This document shows, piece after piece, positions 46,965 to 55,991 of a DNA stretch of 64,000 nt (within the stretch, counting starts at the first letter, position 1; every line of letters begins with the position of its first letter). The notes below the pieces were generated by a model that searched no databases, was not told the DNA's origin, and worked only from the letters and a program-made list of their open reading frames with translations. Made by a program: the position numbers and the translations under genes. Source of the DNA: Streptomyces griseus (GTDB lineage Bacteria; Actinomycetota; Actinomycetes; Nanopelagicales; Nanopelagicaceae); contig CAMCYO010000005.1 of NCBI GenBank assembly GCA_945884695.1, positions 46,679-110,678 of the forward strand, read 5' to 3'.

Positions 46965-47603
46965 ATGAAAGTTCACATTGCAGACCATCCGCTTATTTCG
47001 CATAAATTGACGCTGCTAAGAGATGAAAGGACTGACTCTCCAACTTTTCGTAGATTGGTGGAGGAGTTAGTAACCCTGCTCGCATATGAGGCCACACGCG
47101 ATGTCAGAACTCAAACCGTAACCATTAAGACGCCAGTAACTACTACACAAGGTTTGAAATTAGCAGATCCTCGACCTGTGGTTGTTCCGATTCTACGTGC
47201 GGGATTGGGAATGCTCGAAGGTATGGTGCGGTTAATTCCAACTGCTGAAGTTGGATTTCTCGGAATGGTTCGAGATGAAAAAACTTTAAAAGCTAGCACT
47301 TACGCAAATCGTTTACCCGATGATCTTTCCGGAAGACAATGTTTTGTTCTTGATCCGATGTTGGCAACAGGTGGAACTCTCGTTGCTGCCTTTGAATTTC
47401 TTTTAAATTTAGGTGCGACGGACATCACAGCGATTTGTATTCTTGCTGCTCCTGAAGGTCTTTCTTACGTCGAAAAAGCATTTGAAAATTCGAAAGTTCC
47501 TATAACTATCGTTACTGGTGCGTTAGACACTAAACTCAATGAACATGGTTACATTGTTCCGGGTCTTGGGGACGCGGGCGACCGACTTTATGGAGTTGTA
47601 TAA
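46965..47603 (+). CDS. upp: Uracil phosphoribosyltransferase
   Basis: Salvages uracil with PRPP to UMP. 212 residues; [20 protein letters not shown] (uracil/PRPP region, about 66-85), the PRPP motif [12 protein letters not shown] (about 125-136) and the C-terminal uracil-binding [11 protein letters not shown]. Divergent from the tadA partner gene with an 82-bp promoter region; directly abuts the malic enzyme gene. Confidence 0.96.
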   Translation: MKVHIADHPLISHKLTLLRDERTDSPTFRRLVEELVTLLAYEATRDVRTQTVTIKTPVTTTQGLKLADPRPVVVPILRAGLGMLEGMVRLIPTAEVGFLGMVRDEKTLKASTYANRLPDDLSGRQCFVLDPMLATGGTLVAAFEFLLNLGATDITAICILAAPEGLSYVEKAFENSKVPITIVTGALDTKLNEHGYIVPGLGDAGDRLYGVV

Positions 47604-48980
47604 ATGGCATCAACAAGCCCAGGATATGGAATCACCATTCGTGTTGAAGGCTCACCTTTAGCTCAACCTGTTGCACTTGTTACTGCTGCAATCACCGATG
47701 CCGGCGCAACCATTACTGCGCTCGATGTTGTTGAATCCCTTATTGAAAGAGTTGTCGTCGACGTAACCTGTGACACCGTTGATGCAGAACATGCAGAGCA
47801 GATAACAAAAGCCATCAGCGCTCACCCAGAGTTAACGGTTCGCAAAGTCAGTGACCGTACATTTTTGCTTCACCTTGGCGGAAAACTTGAAGTTCAATCA
47901 AAGGTTCCATTAAAGACTCGTGACGACCTTTCTCGTGCCTATACCCCAGGTGTTGCACGTATTTGCCAAGCAATTGTTGACGACCCAAGTGATGCTCGAC
48001 GCTTAACAATCAAGCGCAATACCGTCGCAGTGGTTACCGATGGATCAGCAGTGCTAGGGCTTGGAAACATCGGACCTGCTGCAGCGCTACCTGTAATGGA
48101 AGGAAAAGCTGCTCTCTTTAAAAGGTTTGCCAATGTTGATGCATGGCCAGTTTGTTTGGACACTCAAGATGTTGACGAAATTGTTAGAACGGTTCAACTT
48201 ATTGCACCTGTCTACGGAGGAATTAATCTCGAAGATATATCAGCACCTCGCTGTTTTGAAGTTGAGCGCCGCTTGCGCGAACTCCTAGATATTCCCGTTT
48301 TTCATGATGACCAACATGGAACAGCAATTGTTGTTCTAGCAGCTTTAAGAAATTCTTTGAAGTTAGTTAAGAGGCAACTCAAGGAGTGCAAAATTGTCAT
48401 GAGTGGTGCAGGCGCTGCTGGTACTGCCATTGCTCGGTTGCTGATGCAAAGTGGGGCAAAAAACATAATCGCATTCGACACTAAGGGCGTCATCCATAAA
48501 GGTACAAAAACTGATGATCCTATGCGTCAATGGTTTATTGAAAATTGCAACCCGTCAAACTTTACAGGAACGCTCTCAGAAGGCATGGTTGGTGCTGATG
48601 TATTTATTGGAGTAAGCGCCGCTAATATTCTGAAAGAAAGTGATGTCGCATCTATGGGTAAAGGCGCAATCGTCTTTGCATTAGCCAATCCTGATCCGGA
48701 AATCGACCCATATATCGCACGTAAATACGCAACTATTGTAGCCACCGGACGAAGTGACCAGCCAAATCAAATAAACAATGTGTTGGCTTTCCCTGGAATC
48801 TTTCGAGGACTACTTGATGCGAATGCACACAAAATTACTGACGAACTGTTAATCGCAACCGCTGAAGCGATTGCAGATTGTGTTTCTCCAGAGCAATTAA
48901 ACGCATCCTTTATTGTGCCGAGTGTTTTTGATCCAAATGTAGTTACCGCCGTGGCTGCCGCCGTAAGGAAATGCGTTTGA
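47604..48980 (+). CDS. NAD(P)-dependent malic enzyme with ACT domain
   Basis: Oxidative decarboxylation of malate to pyruvate. Residues 1-85 form an ACT-like regulatory domain (ITIRVEGSPLAQPVALVTAAI). The catalytic part follows: SRAYTPGVARIC (about 111-122), the lysine and substrate region INLEDISAPRCFEVERRLRE, FHDDQHGTAIV (about 233-243), and the Rossmann GAGAAGTAIARLL. 458 residues. ATG directly follows the upp stop; it overlaps the dedA start by ten bases. N-terminal ACT malic enzymes are typical of Gram-positive bacteria. Confidence 0.93.
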   Translation: MASTSPGYGITIRVEGSPLAQPVALVTAAITDAGATITALDVVESLIERVVVDVTCDTVDAEHAEQITKAISAHPELTVRKVSDRTFLLHLGGKLEVQSKVPLKTRDDLSRAYTPGVARICQAIVDDPSDARRLTIKRNTVAVVTDGSAVLGLGNIGPAAALPVMEGKAALFKRFANVDAWPVCLDTQDVDEIVRTVQLIAPVYGGINLEDISAPRCFEVERRLRELLDIPVFHDDQHGTAIVVLAALRNSLKLVKRQLKECKIVMSGAGAAGTAIARLLMQSGAKNIIAFDTKGVIHKGTKTDDPMRQWFIENCNPSNFTGTLSEGMVGADVFIGVSAANILKESDVASMGKGAIVFALANPDPEIDPYIARKYATIVATGRSDQPNQINNVLAFPGIFRGLLDANAHKITDELLIATAEAIADCVSPEQLNASFIVPSVFDPNVVTAVAAAVRKCV

Positions 48981-49585
48981 CCAACCTTGCAGCCTCATTT
49001 GATGCACAGCTCGCTCCTGTAACACCGTTCTTGATTTACGTGATTATTGGTGCAGTAATTTTTATTGAAACCGCTGTATTGCTTGCCTTTTTCCTTCCGG
49101 GAGATTCAATACTCTTTAGTGCGGGCTTAGTAGCTGCATCTAGGAATGATCTCAATATTGTCCTGCTTTGTTTTATTATTTTCGTAGCCGCATTTATGGG
49201 TGACCAAGTTGGTTATGTTTTTGGGCGAACCATCGGTCGTCCATATTTAGAGAAAAAGTCATCACCTCGAATTCAAAAAATGATTGCAAGATCTGAGCGC
49301 TTTTACGCTCACAGCGGTTGGTGGGCGGTTGTTGCTGCACGATTCTTTCCTTGGATTCGCAGCTTTATTCCACCCGTAGCTGGAGCGGCAAAAATGAATT
49401 ATTACAAGTTTCTTTCAGCAAATTCTGTAGGTGCGCTCTTATGGGGAGTTGGAATAACTTCGGCAGGTTTTTATGCAGCAGAGATTCCTTGGGTAAAAAG
49501 CGCCTCTTACGGCTTAGCGATCTTCTTTATTGGTGGATCAATAGTTTCGGCGACTTGGAATTTTTTCCGAGCAAGAGAAGTTTGA
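48971..49585 (+). CDS. DedA-family membrane protein
   Basis: 204 residues with about five to six helices. Conserved FLPGDSILFSAGL (about 42-54), GDQVGYVFGRTIGR and the diagnostic ARFFPWIRSFIPPVAGAAKM (about 117-136), where the arginines are functionally important. DedA proteins are undecaprenyl-phosphate or phospholipid scramblases. AAGGA precedes ATG 48971. Convergent with the DMT transporter with a 79-base 3' overlap. Confidence 0.9.
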   Translation: MRLTNLAASFDAQLAPVTPFLIYVIIGAVIFIETAVLLAFFLPGDSILFSAGLVAASRNDLNIVLLCFIIFVAAFMGDQVGYVFGRTIGRPYLEKKSSPRIQKMIARSERFYAHSGWWAVVAARFFPWIRSFIPPVAGAAKMNYYKFLSANSVGALLWGVGITSAGFYAAEIPWVKSASYGLAIFFIGGSIVSATWNFFRAREV

Positions 49586-50493
49586 CCAACACCACCTGCA
49601 ACAACCCCTAAGTACGTCATTACAATTCCTGTTACAAGATACCAACTAACATTTGCTCCTTCGGTGGGCAGAAGTAAATCAAGTAGAAGTGAGCCAACGA
49701 GTTGTCCACCTACTGTGAAAAGTGTAAAAGTTAGAACTCCTAAATGTTGCACAATGGTTGATGAAAAAGCGATATAGAAAACTCCAAGACTGCCTCCCAT
49801 ATACATCCAGACTGGATTAAGGGGCAGAGGCGTGTAATGGGCGAAATGCGTAACTAAACCAATAAGAAATATAATGATGAGAAATGAAACACCAGTAACA
49901 AAATTCAAAAGTGCAGTTGTAAAACTATTCCCAGAGTATTCATTAATTTGGCCGTTGTAAGCTCTTTGAATTCCAACAATTACACCTACTAATACAGCGA
50001 GAAAGACACCCAGGATTGGAAGGTTGTGTGCGTCGATTCGATCTAGTACCGATATGAGAACTGCGAAGATTGTCAGAATCGCTGCAATAACTCGACGTTT
50101 TGTTATGTGCTTTTTTCCGCCACCAGTTAGACCAACACGATCTACTCCTAAAGATGCCGCTGCTTGCCCTGCGATAGCCGCAACCGAGAAAATCGCTACG
50201 CCCATCAGTGGTACATACATCGTTTGAACTGCAACAAAAACTGCACCCAATGTGCCAGCAAAAATTCGATAAGAAGGAAGTTTTCCTTCACGCACAGCAA
50301 TGCGCAAATTCTGCAGGCCCTGTCTTACTCCGGGCATGAAAATTGTTACTGCGAGGAGAACAATTAGACCTGATCCAAATGAAACGATTGATGCCTCTAA
50401 GCCATTATCTAACTGTTGTGCGAGTTCGCCATTGGCTCGTGATTGAATAGAAATTAGAATTCCAGCCAGCGCTGCTAAAAAGTCTAATCTCAT
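49507..50493 (-). CDS. DMT-superfamily transporter (YdcZ/DUF606-like)
   Basis: 328 residues with ten predicted helices in two repeated halves. The opening FLAALAGILISIQSRANGELAQ and the second-half start VGVIVGIQRAYNGQINE both carry the Q-x-x-x-N-G motif of the DUF606/YdcZ family. Substrate unknown. The C-terminal 25 residues are hydrophilic and encoded opposite the 3' end of dedA. Confidence 0.83.
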   Translation of the reverse strand: MRLDFLAALAGILISIQSRANGELAQQLDNGLEASIVSFGSGLIVLLAVTIFMPGVRQGLQNLRIAVREGKLPSYRIFAGTLGAVFVAVQTMYVPLMGVAIFSVAAIAGQAAASLGVDRVGLTGGGKKHITKRRVIAAILTIFAVLISVLDRIDAHNLPILGVFLAVLVGVIVGIQRAYNGQINEYSGNSFTTALLNFVTGVSFLIIIFLIGLVTHFAHYTPLPLNPVWMYMGGSLGVFYIAFSSTIVQHLGVLTFTLFTVGGQLVGSLLLDLLLPTEGANVSWYLVTGIVMTYLGVVAGGVGQTSLARKKFQVAETIDPPIKKIAKP

Positions 50494-50502
50494 TGTCGTA
50501 TC

Positions 50503-52278
50503 TTACTTGCCTTCCAATACAGCAGTTGCAACTAGCCATTCCTCTTCCAATAAACTTTGAGCGCTCTTGACTTCTCCAATTTCACCAACAATTTCAATAA
50601 GTCGCTCTTGTGAAATAGCAGGTTGTTCTTGCTCGATAAGTAAGGCCTGGAGCTTTTGTGTAACTTTTTCAATCTGACGGTCTAGCCGGGCGATATCTTT
50701 CTTTGCTTGACGCTCTTGAACCGCGTTAGAAACTATTTTCTCAGTTGACTCATTAATCTGACTTTGACTCAACATATCTACACGTTGCTCTAAATATTGG
50801 CTTACGCCTCTCGGAAGATCTCGCAATTGGCCATCGCCCAATAGACCAACAAAGCGATCGCAAACACGTTCTAAGAAATACCGATCATGAGAGATAACAA
50901 GAATTGTTCCACTGTAACTATCTAATAAGTCTTCTAGTTCTGTAAGTGTCTCAATATCAAAATCATTTGTAGGTTCATCAAGTAAAAGCACATTAGGACT
51001 TTCCATAAGTAATCTGGTGAGTTGAAGACGGCGTTTCTCCCCACCCGATAAATCTCCAACTGGGGTCCATTGTGATTCCCTGTTAAAGCCCAGCCTTTCG
51101 CAGAGTTGGGATGCAGATAATTCTTTTCCATTACCTAATTCGATGTGGTTGGCCACATCTTCAGCAGCTTCTAGAACTCGCCAGGCGGGGTCTAACTCAT
51201 CCAAATGCTGAGTAAGAAAGGCTGGAGCGACAGTTATTCCTGTTACTAGTTTTCCGGCTTTGGGTTTAATCTGGCCAACAAGCGTTCTCATAAGAGTTGT
51301 CTTACCAGAACCATTAACTCCAACAATTCCGATTCGATCCCCTGGTCCAATGTTCCAATAAACATCATCGAGAATTTCCTTATTACCCGCTAAGAGTTTT
51401 GCGTGATGAAGTTCGTAAACAGTATTACCTAACCTGTTACGTGCAAACCTTAAGAGTTCGGTCTTATCTCTTGGTGGTGGTTCAGCCGAGATAAGTTCGT
51501 TTGCTGCATCAACTCGAAATTTAGGTTTTACAGTTTGCGCTGGTGCACCACGGCGAAGCCATGCCAATTCTTTACGAATTAATTGGTTTCTTCGGCCTTC
51601 CATAGCCGATGCCTGTCGCGCACGCTCAGCCTTTGCTAATACAAATGATGAGTACCCACCGTCATACTCTTCAACTTTTCCGTTAACAACTTCCCATGTG
51701 CGCTCTGTCACTGCATCGAGAAACCAACGATCGTGAGTGATAACTGCAACTGCCAGCGTTTTCCGTGCATTTAAATGATCCGATAGCCAAGCAACTGCTT
51801 CAACATCTAGATGGTTTGTTGGTTCGTCCAATAAAATTAAATCTAAGTCTTCTATGAGTAGTTTTGCCAAACTAACCCTGCGCCGCTCTCCACCAGAAAG
51901 TTGTGAGTATTGCCGATCTAAAAGTTCGTCGGAGTGTCCTCCTAATAATCCATCAAAGATTTCGCGGATTCCTGATTCACGTGCCCATTCATGCTTTAAC
52001 TTCTCCCCAAGTACAACATCTCGAACGCTCTGATTGGGGTCAGCAATATCCACTTGAGAAAGTGCTCCGATATGTGCTGAATTTGAAAGAGTTACTCTTC
52101 CCTGATCAGCTATTTCAAGTCCTGCCATAATTCGAAGGAGGGTGCTTTTTCCTGCACCGTTGCGCCCAACAATTCCAATTCGTTCACCTTCAGAGATTCC
52201 TAAGGAAACGCCATCAAGGAGTTGTTTCACATCAAAGGCTTTAGAGACGCTCTCTAGATTAATTAAGTTGCGTGCCAT
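50503..52278 (-). CDS. ABC-F ATPase (Uup-like)
   Basis: Soluble protein of 591 residues with two ABC domains and no membrane part: Walker A GRNGAGKST and GVNGSGKTT, signatures LSGGERRRV and LSGGEKRRL, Walker B with LLDEPTNHLD and LLDEPTNDFD, plus a central linker and a C-terminal coiled coil (about 510-570) as in Uup. ABC-F proteins act on the ribosome and rescue stalled or drug-bound complexes. ATG 52278 starts MARNLINLESVSKAF; the frame is open 80 codons further but that part is antisense to a DedA remnant. Confidence 0.93.
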   Translation of the reverse strand: MARNLINLESVSKAFDVKQLLDGVSLGISEGERIGIVGRNGAGKSTLLRIMAGLEIADQGRVTLSNSAHIGALSQVDIADPNQSVRDVVLGEKLKHEWARESGIREIFDGLLGGHSDELLDRQYSQLSGGERRRVSLAKLLIEDLDLILLDEPTNHLDVEAVAWLSDHLNARKTLAVAVITHDRWFLDAVTERTWEVVNGKVEEYDGGYSSFVLAKAERARQASAMEGRRNQLIRKELAWLRRGAPAQTVKPKFRVDAANELISAEPPPRDKTELLRFARNRLGNTVYELHHAKLLAGNKEILDDVYWNIGPGDRIGIVGVNGSGKTTLMRTLVGQIKPKAGKLVTGITVAPAFLTQHLDELDPAWRVLEAAEDVANHIELGNGKELSASQLCERLGFNRESQWTPVGDLSGGEKRRLQLTRLLMESPNVLLLDEPTNDFDIETLTELEDLLDSYSGTILVISHDRYFLERVCDRFVGLLGDGQLRDLPRGVSQYLEQRVDMLSQSQINESTEKIVSNAVQERQAKKDIARLDRQIEKVTQKLQALLIEQEQPAISQERLIEIVGEIGEVKSAQSLLEEEWLVATAVLEGK

Positions 52279-52670
52279 GGTGTGAGAACTTACCAATATG
52301 CTTGCCCAATGTCGCATTGGATCGAAACCACAGCTTCGTTGGTGCAAAAAGATGGGCCCTTGCCCAATATATATTCGATAAATACCACGGTGGCGCAATC
52401 TTCTTTGGTCGGGCTCAAGCACTACTTCGCGCTCTAGTACCTGCACTAGCGGGAATGAACAAGGTCCCTTATCGTACTTTTTTAAAATGGAACGCTGCAG
52501 GCGGAATAGTTTTCTCAACTGTAGTTGTAGTTTTGGGGTATGAATTTGCAGATCAATTACCCAAGTTGGAGAAAGCGCTAAGATATTGGGGGATTGGCTT
52601 TACGACCGTTGTAGTAACGCTAGTACTTATTTTGAAACATAAAATCGAAAAAAGATTTGAAGAAACCTAA
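52272..52670 (+). pseudogene. DedA-family C-terminal remnant
   Basis: From about 52330 the translation reads AKRWALAQYIFDKYHGGAIFFGRAQ, then ALLRALVPALAGMNKVPYRTFLKWN, the C-terminal half of a DedA protein (compare RSFIPPVAGAAKMNYYKF in the gene at 48971). About 100 N-terminal residues, including the first helices, are missing, and the beginning of the frame overlaps the start of the ABC-F gene. It may be a degraded paralog; expression as a short protein cannot be excluded because ATG 52452 (codon 61) is in frame. Confidence 0.65.
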
Positions 52671-52714
52671 CTATATTGCAACATGAACCTTAGATTTTCA
52701 TCTAGTTTCAATCG

Positions 52715-52767
52715 TTGACAAGTGGTTGATGTAGACGAATACTAGTATCGCCGAATCGAGTTCGGCG
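52715..52767 (+). promoter_or_regulatory. Candidate promoter and operator of the dehydratase gene
   Basis: TTGACA at 52715-52720 and a TACTAG box at 52740-52745 form a candidate promoter with a long 19-base spacer (AATACT gives 17). Directly downstream, CGCCGAA and TTCGGCG are seven-base inverted arms (52749-52767) around TCGAG, extended by GTA/TAC one base outside. Its place at the start of transcription fits a repressor operator; the repressor gene is not in the window. Confidence 0.5.
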
Positions 52768-52786
52768 CTACCGAACGGGTGAAATT

Positions 52787-54529
52787 TTGATTGATTCAAA
52801 GACAAAACATGTTTTGCGAAGTAGTGAATGGTTTGCTGGCACTGACGAAGTTGCCCTTTCTCATCGCGTAGTTATGGCCGCAATTGGACTCGAAATCGAA
52901 GCTGATAATAAACGCCCTATTATTGGAATTGCAGATTCATCTAGTGATTTGAATCCATGCAATTTACCTCTGCGTGACTATATCGACGATATAAAAGCGG
53001 GCATCACTGAAGCAGGTGGATTGCCAGTTGTCTTTCCTGTCATGAGTCTTGGCGAAGACATGATGAAACCCTCTGCAATGTTGTATCGAAATTTGTTGTC
53101 TATGGAAATTGAAGAGTACTTACGTTCATATCCAATAGATGGCGTTGTGCTGATGGCAAATTGCGATAAGAGTGTGCCAGGTGCGCTTATGGGTGCAGCT
53201 AGCGCCAACTTGCCAGCAATTATGTTTACTGCAGGCGCAAGACCGGCCCCTGTATATAAAGGTAGAAGAGTCGGCACCGGAACAGATTTATGGCGCATGT
53301 GGGCTGACTTACGATCTGGAAAAATTTCAGAAAAAGAATGGCGTGAGTTTGAAAGTTGCCTTAATTGTGGGCTTGGATCTTGCAACACAATGGGTACTGC
53401 ATCTTCGGTTGCGCTCATGGTTGAAACACTTGGTATGTCATTATCTGGCACTTCGACTATTCCAGCAAATAGCCCTGAGCGAAAAGTTGCAGCTCGCAAT
53501 TCAGGAATTGAAATTGTGAAGATGGTTAAAAATCAAGTGTTGCCATCAGATGTTATGACACCAAAAGCTTTTCGAAATGCAATTCGCATACTGCATGCGT
53601 GCGGTGGCTCAACAAATGCTCTTATCCATCTTCTAGGTATATCCGGGCGAATTGGCGGAGAAATAACACTTGGCGATGTTGCAACACTTGGTGTGAACAT
53701 TCCAGTCCTTGCCGATGTTGAACCATCTGGTACTGGTTTAATTCAAGATTTTCATCAAGCAGGAGGCTTACCAGCACTTGCGTATGAACTTAAAGATTTG
53801 CTTGAGCTCGACACTATGTCACTTACTGGAAAAACTCTGGGAGAAAATCTTGTAAAGCGTAATGAAAAAAATGGGTCAATTCGTTCTATTGATAATCCTT
53901 TATTTCCAACTGGTGCATTTTCAGTTGTAAAAGGAAATCTTGCAGTTAACGGTGCGGTAATTAAAGTATCTGCTGCATCACCTGAATTATTAACTCACAC
54001 AGGACCTGCCGTTGTCTTTACAGGGTATGCAGATATGCGCACACGAATCGATGACCCAGATCTAAAAGTTACCAAAGACAGTGTTCTCGTTCTTGCTGGT
54101 TGCGGCGCGGTTGGAGTACCGGGATTACCTGAGTGGGGCATGATTCCCATTCCTCGAAAACTTGCCGAGCAAGGGGTAGTAGATATGGTGCGAGTTACAG
54201 ATTCGCGCATGAGTGGAACTTCCTTCGGTACCTGCTTGCTCCATGTTTCACCTGAGGCTGCTATTGGCGGAACCCTTGCTCTAGTGCAAGATGGAGACAT
54301 GATTGAACTCGACGTTCCTCGCGGAGGGCTCAATGTGAAGTTATCTGATTCAGAGATTGCCACTCGTAGAGCTAATTGGAAACCAATTCCAAGTGAACAT
54401 CTTCGAGGATGGCCAGCTCTCTATCAAGCTCACGTGCTTCAGCCAGATGAAGGATGTGATTTCGATTTCCTACGCGCTCCAACTAAAGAAACGCGCAGGT
54501 TTGTGCCACCAATTGTTGGGCGTTCGTGA
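52787..54529 (+). CDS. IlvD/Edd-family dehydratase, probably for a sugar acid
   Basis: 580 residues. Iron-sulfur ligands of the family are at C58 (DLNPCN), C126 (NCDK) and C199 (SCNTMG). The pattern SLGEDMMKPSAMLYRNLLSMEIEE and the SSEWF opening are those of sugar-acid dehydratases (arabonate, xylonate or galactonate type) rather than branched-chain IlvD. It would convert an aldonate to a 2-keto-3-deoxy acid. Start TTG 52787 with GGGTGA weakly upstream; ATT codons follow, so ATG at codon 30 is less likely because it cuts the conserved opening. Directly upstream of the sugar ABC transporter, which supports a carbohydrate role. Confidence 0.82.
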   Translation: MIDSKTKHVLRSSEWFAGTDEVALSHRVVMAAIGLEIEADNKRPIIGIADSSSDLNPCNLPLRDYIDDIKAGITEAGGLPVVFPVMSLGEDMMKPSAMLYRNLLSMEIEEYLRSYPIDGVVLMANCDKSVPGALMGAASANLPAIMFTAGARPAPVYKGRRVGTGTDLWRMWADLRSGKISEKEWREFESCLNCGLGSCNTMGTASSVALMVETLGMSLSGTSTIPANSPERKVAARNSGIEIVKMVKNQVLPSDVMTPKAFRNAIRILHACGGSTNALIHLLGISGRIGGEITLGDVATLGVNIPVLADVEPSGTGLIQDFHQAGGLPALAYELKDLLELDTMSLTGKTLGENLVKRNEKNGSIRSIDNPLFPTGAFSVVKGNLAVNGAVIKVSAASPELLTHTGPAVVFTGYADMRTRIDDPDLKVTKDSVLVLAGCGAVGVPGLPEWGMIPIPRKLAEQGVVDMVRVTDSRMSGTSFGTCLLHVSPEAAIGGTLALVQDGDMIELDVPRGGLNVKLSDSEIATRRANWKPIPSEHLRGWPALYQAHVLQPDEGCDFDFLRAPTKETRRFVPPIVGRS

Positions 54530-54577
54530 CAACATTTACGGCATAACACATAGCAATATTCCAATCTAGGAGGATCA

Positions 54578-55873
54578 ATGCGAAAGAAACTCATTATCGC
54601 TAGTGCGATTGCAATTGCGCTAGTTCTATCAGGATGCAGTAGTTCATCGAAGGATTCAGCAGCTACATCTGATGAACCTGTCACAATTACTCTTTGGCAC
54701 AATTTAGGTGACACACAAAATGCTGAAGCCACAAAAGCGCTAACAGATGCATACACAGCCCTTCATCCAAATGTAACTTTCGATTTGGTTAGCCAACCTG
54801 GAGATAATTACTTTGCGCTCTTGCAGGCGGCTGCAGTATCAAAGAGTGGTCCAGATTTAGCACTCATGTGGACCGGTCTCTTTGCACTTAAATATAAGAG
54901 CTACTTAACTAACCTTAAGGGTTTAGTTTCTGATGCAGCTCTTGCACGCGAAGGCTCACTTGAATGGACCGCAGATAATTTTGATGCTGCAAGCGGACCA
55001 TATGTAATGCCATTAGATCGTCAGTTCTATATTGGTTTCTACAATAAGGATGCATTTGCTAAAGCTGGCGTGAGTGCAGTTCCAACTACTTGGAATGAAC
55101 TCTATGCAGCTTGCGGTAAATTAAAATCTGCTGGTTTTACTCCGATTGTTTATGGCAATGGCGGACAAAGCTTGGGTGCACTTTATTACCCATGGTATGA
55201 CGCAAGTTATATCGCTATCGGCCAATCATCTGTTTCAGGTCTTCGTGATCTTTATAGCGGAGCAAACCAATGGAATTCGGCTGCGAACATTGATTCATAC
55301 AGCAAGTACGCGGCCTTGAAAACTAAGGGTTGCACTAACTCTGACGTTCTCACCAAGACCAATAACGTCGAGGATTTCCTTGGCGGAAAAGCTGCAATGA
55401 TTATCGATGGCACATGGGATACCAAGAAATTCACAGATGCCTTCGGTGACAAAGTTGCTGCTTTTGTTCCACCATTTTCAGATTCACCGATTAAGGGTGT
55501 AGTTGAATTTGCTGGGCAAGGCTTTGGCTTAACCAGTTACTCAAAGAACCAAGCTGCTGCCGCGGCTTTCCTTGAGTTTATGACTACCGATGAGGCTGCA
55601 GCTGTAATTGATGGCGCGGGACTTATTCCAAACATCAATGGCGCAACGACATCTAATGCTGTCAACCAACAGATGTTGGATTTTGCAGCAACTGGTGGTC
55701 TAGAGCGTTATCCAATGTTGGACAACGTCTTGCAAGGAGATGTTGTAGATGCTGGAAATAAAATCATTCCATCAATTCTCGGTGGTAAGACTGCCGTTAA
55801 GAGTGGTCTAGATCAGATGGCTCAGGTATGGAACGCACTTCCTGCCGACAATCGCACAGAAACATACAAGTAA
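54578..55873 (+). CDS. CUT1 ABC transporter sugar-binding lipoprotein
   Basis: 431 residues with lipoprotein signal and lipobox LVLSGC (Cys20). The mature protein has the family 1 solute-binding opening VTITLWHNLGDTQNAEATKAL, a DLALMWTGLFALKYKS segment and KAAMIIDGTWD near residue 270. Aromatic residues in the middle suggest binding of a sugar or short oligosaccharide. AGGAGG precedes ATG 54578. Followed by a terminator before the permease genes. Confidence 0.9.
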   Translation: MRKKLIIASAIAIALVLSGCSSSSKDSAATSDEPVTITLWHNLGDTQNAEATKALTDAYTALHPNVTFDLVSQPGDNYFALLQAAAVSKSGPDLALMWTGLFALKYKSYLTNLKGLVSDAALAREGSLEWTADNFDAASGPYVMPLDRQFYIGFYNKDAFAKAGVSAVPTTWNELYAACGKLKSAGFTPIVYGNGGQSLGALYYPWYDASYIAIGQSSVSGLRDLYSGANQWNSAANIDSYSKYAALKTKGCTNSDVLTKTNNVEDFLGGKAAMIIDGTWDTKKFTDAFGDKVAAFVPPFSDSPIKGVVEFAGQGFGLTSYSKNQAAAAAFLEFMTTDEAAAVIDGAGLIPNINGATTSNAVNQQMLDFAATGGLERYPMLDNVLQGDVVDAGNKIIPSILGGKTAVKSGLDQMAQVWNALPADNRTETYK

Positions 55874-55897
55874 AATCGCTTAACGATTGATTAATAG

Positions 55898-55936
55898 TGG
55901 GGTGGGGCTTTAATTAGCTCCACCCCATTATTTTTT
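55898..55936 (+). terminator. Terminator between binding protein and permeases
   Basis: TGGGGTGG pairs with CCACCCCA, extended by a GGCT/AGCT-type inner stem (one G-T pair) around TTAATT, then TTATTTTTTC. It lies 24 bases after the binding-protein stop and 56 bases before the first permease, so partial read-through would give more binding protein than permease. Confidence 0.85.
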
Positions 55937-55991
55937 CAAAATCCTGATTTCCAATTAGGATGACGCTCACAAATTCGATTGGTGGTGAACA

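Noticed and set aside
52279..52518. N-terminal extension of the ABC-F protein
   Set aside because: The extra 80 codons are antisense to DedA-like coding sequence and unlike any ABC-F N-terminus.
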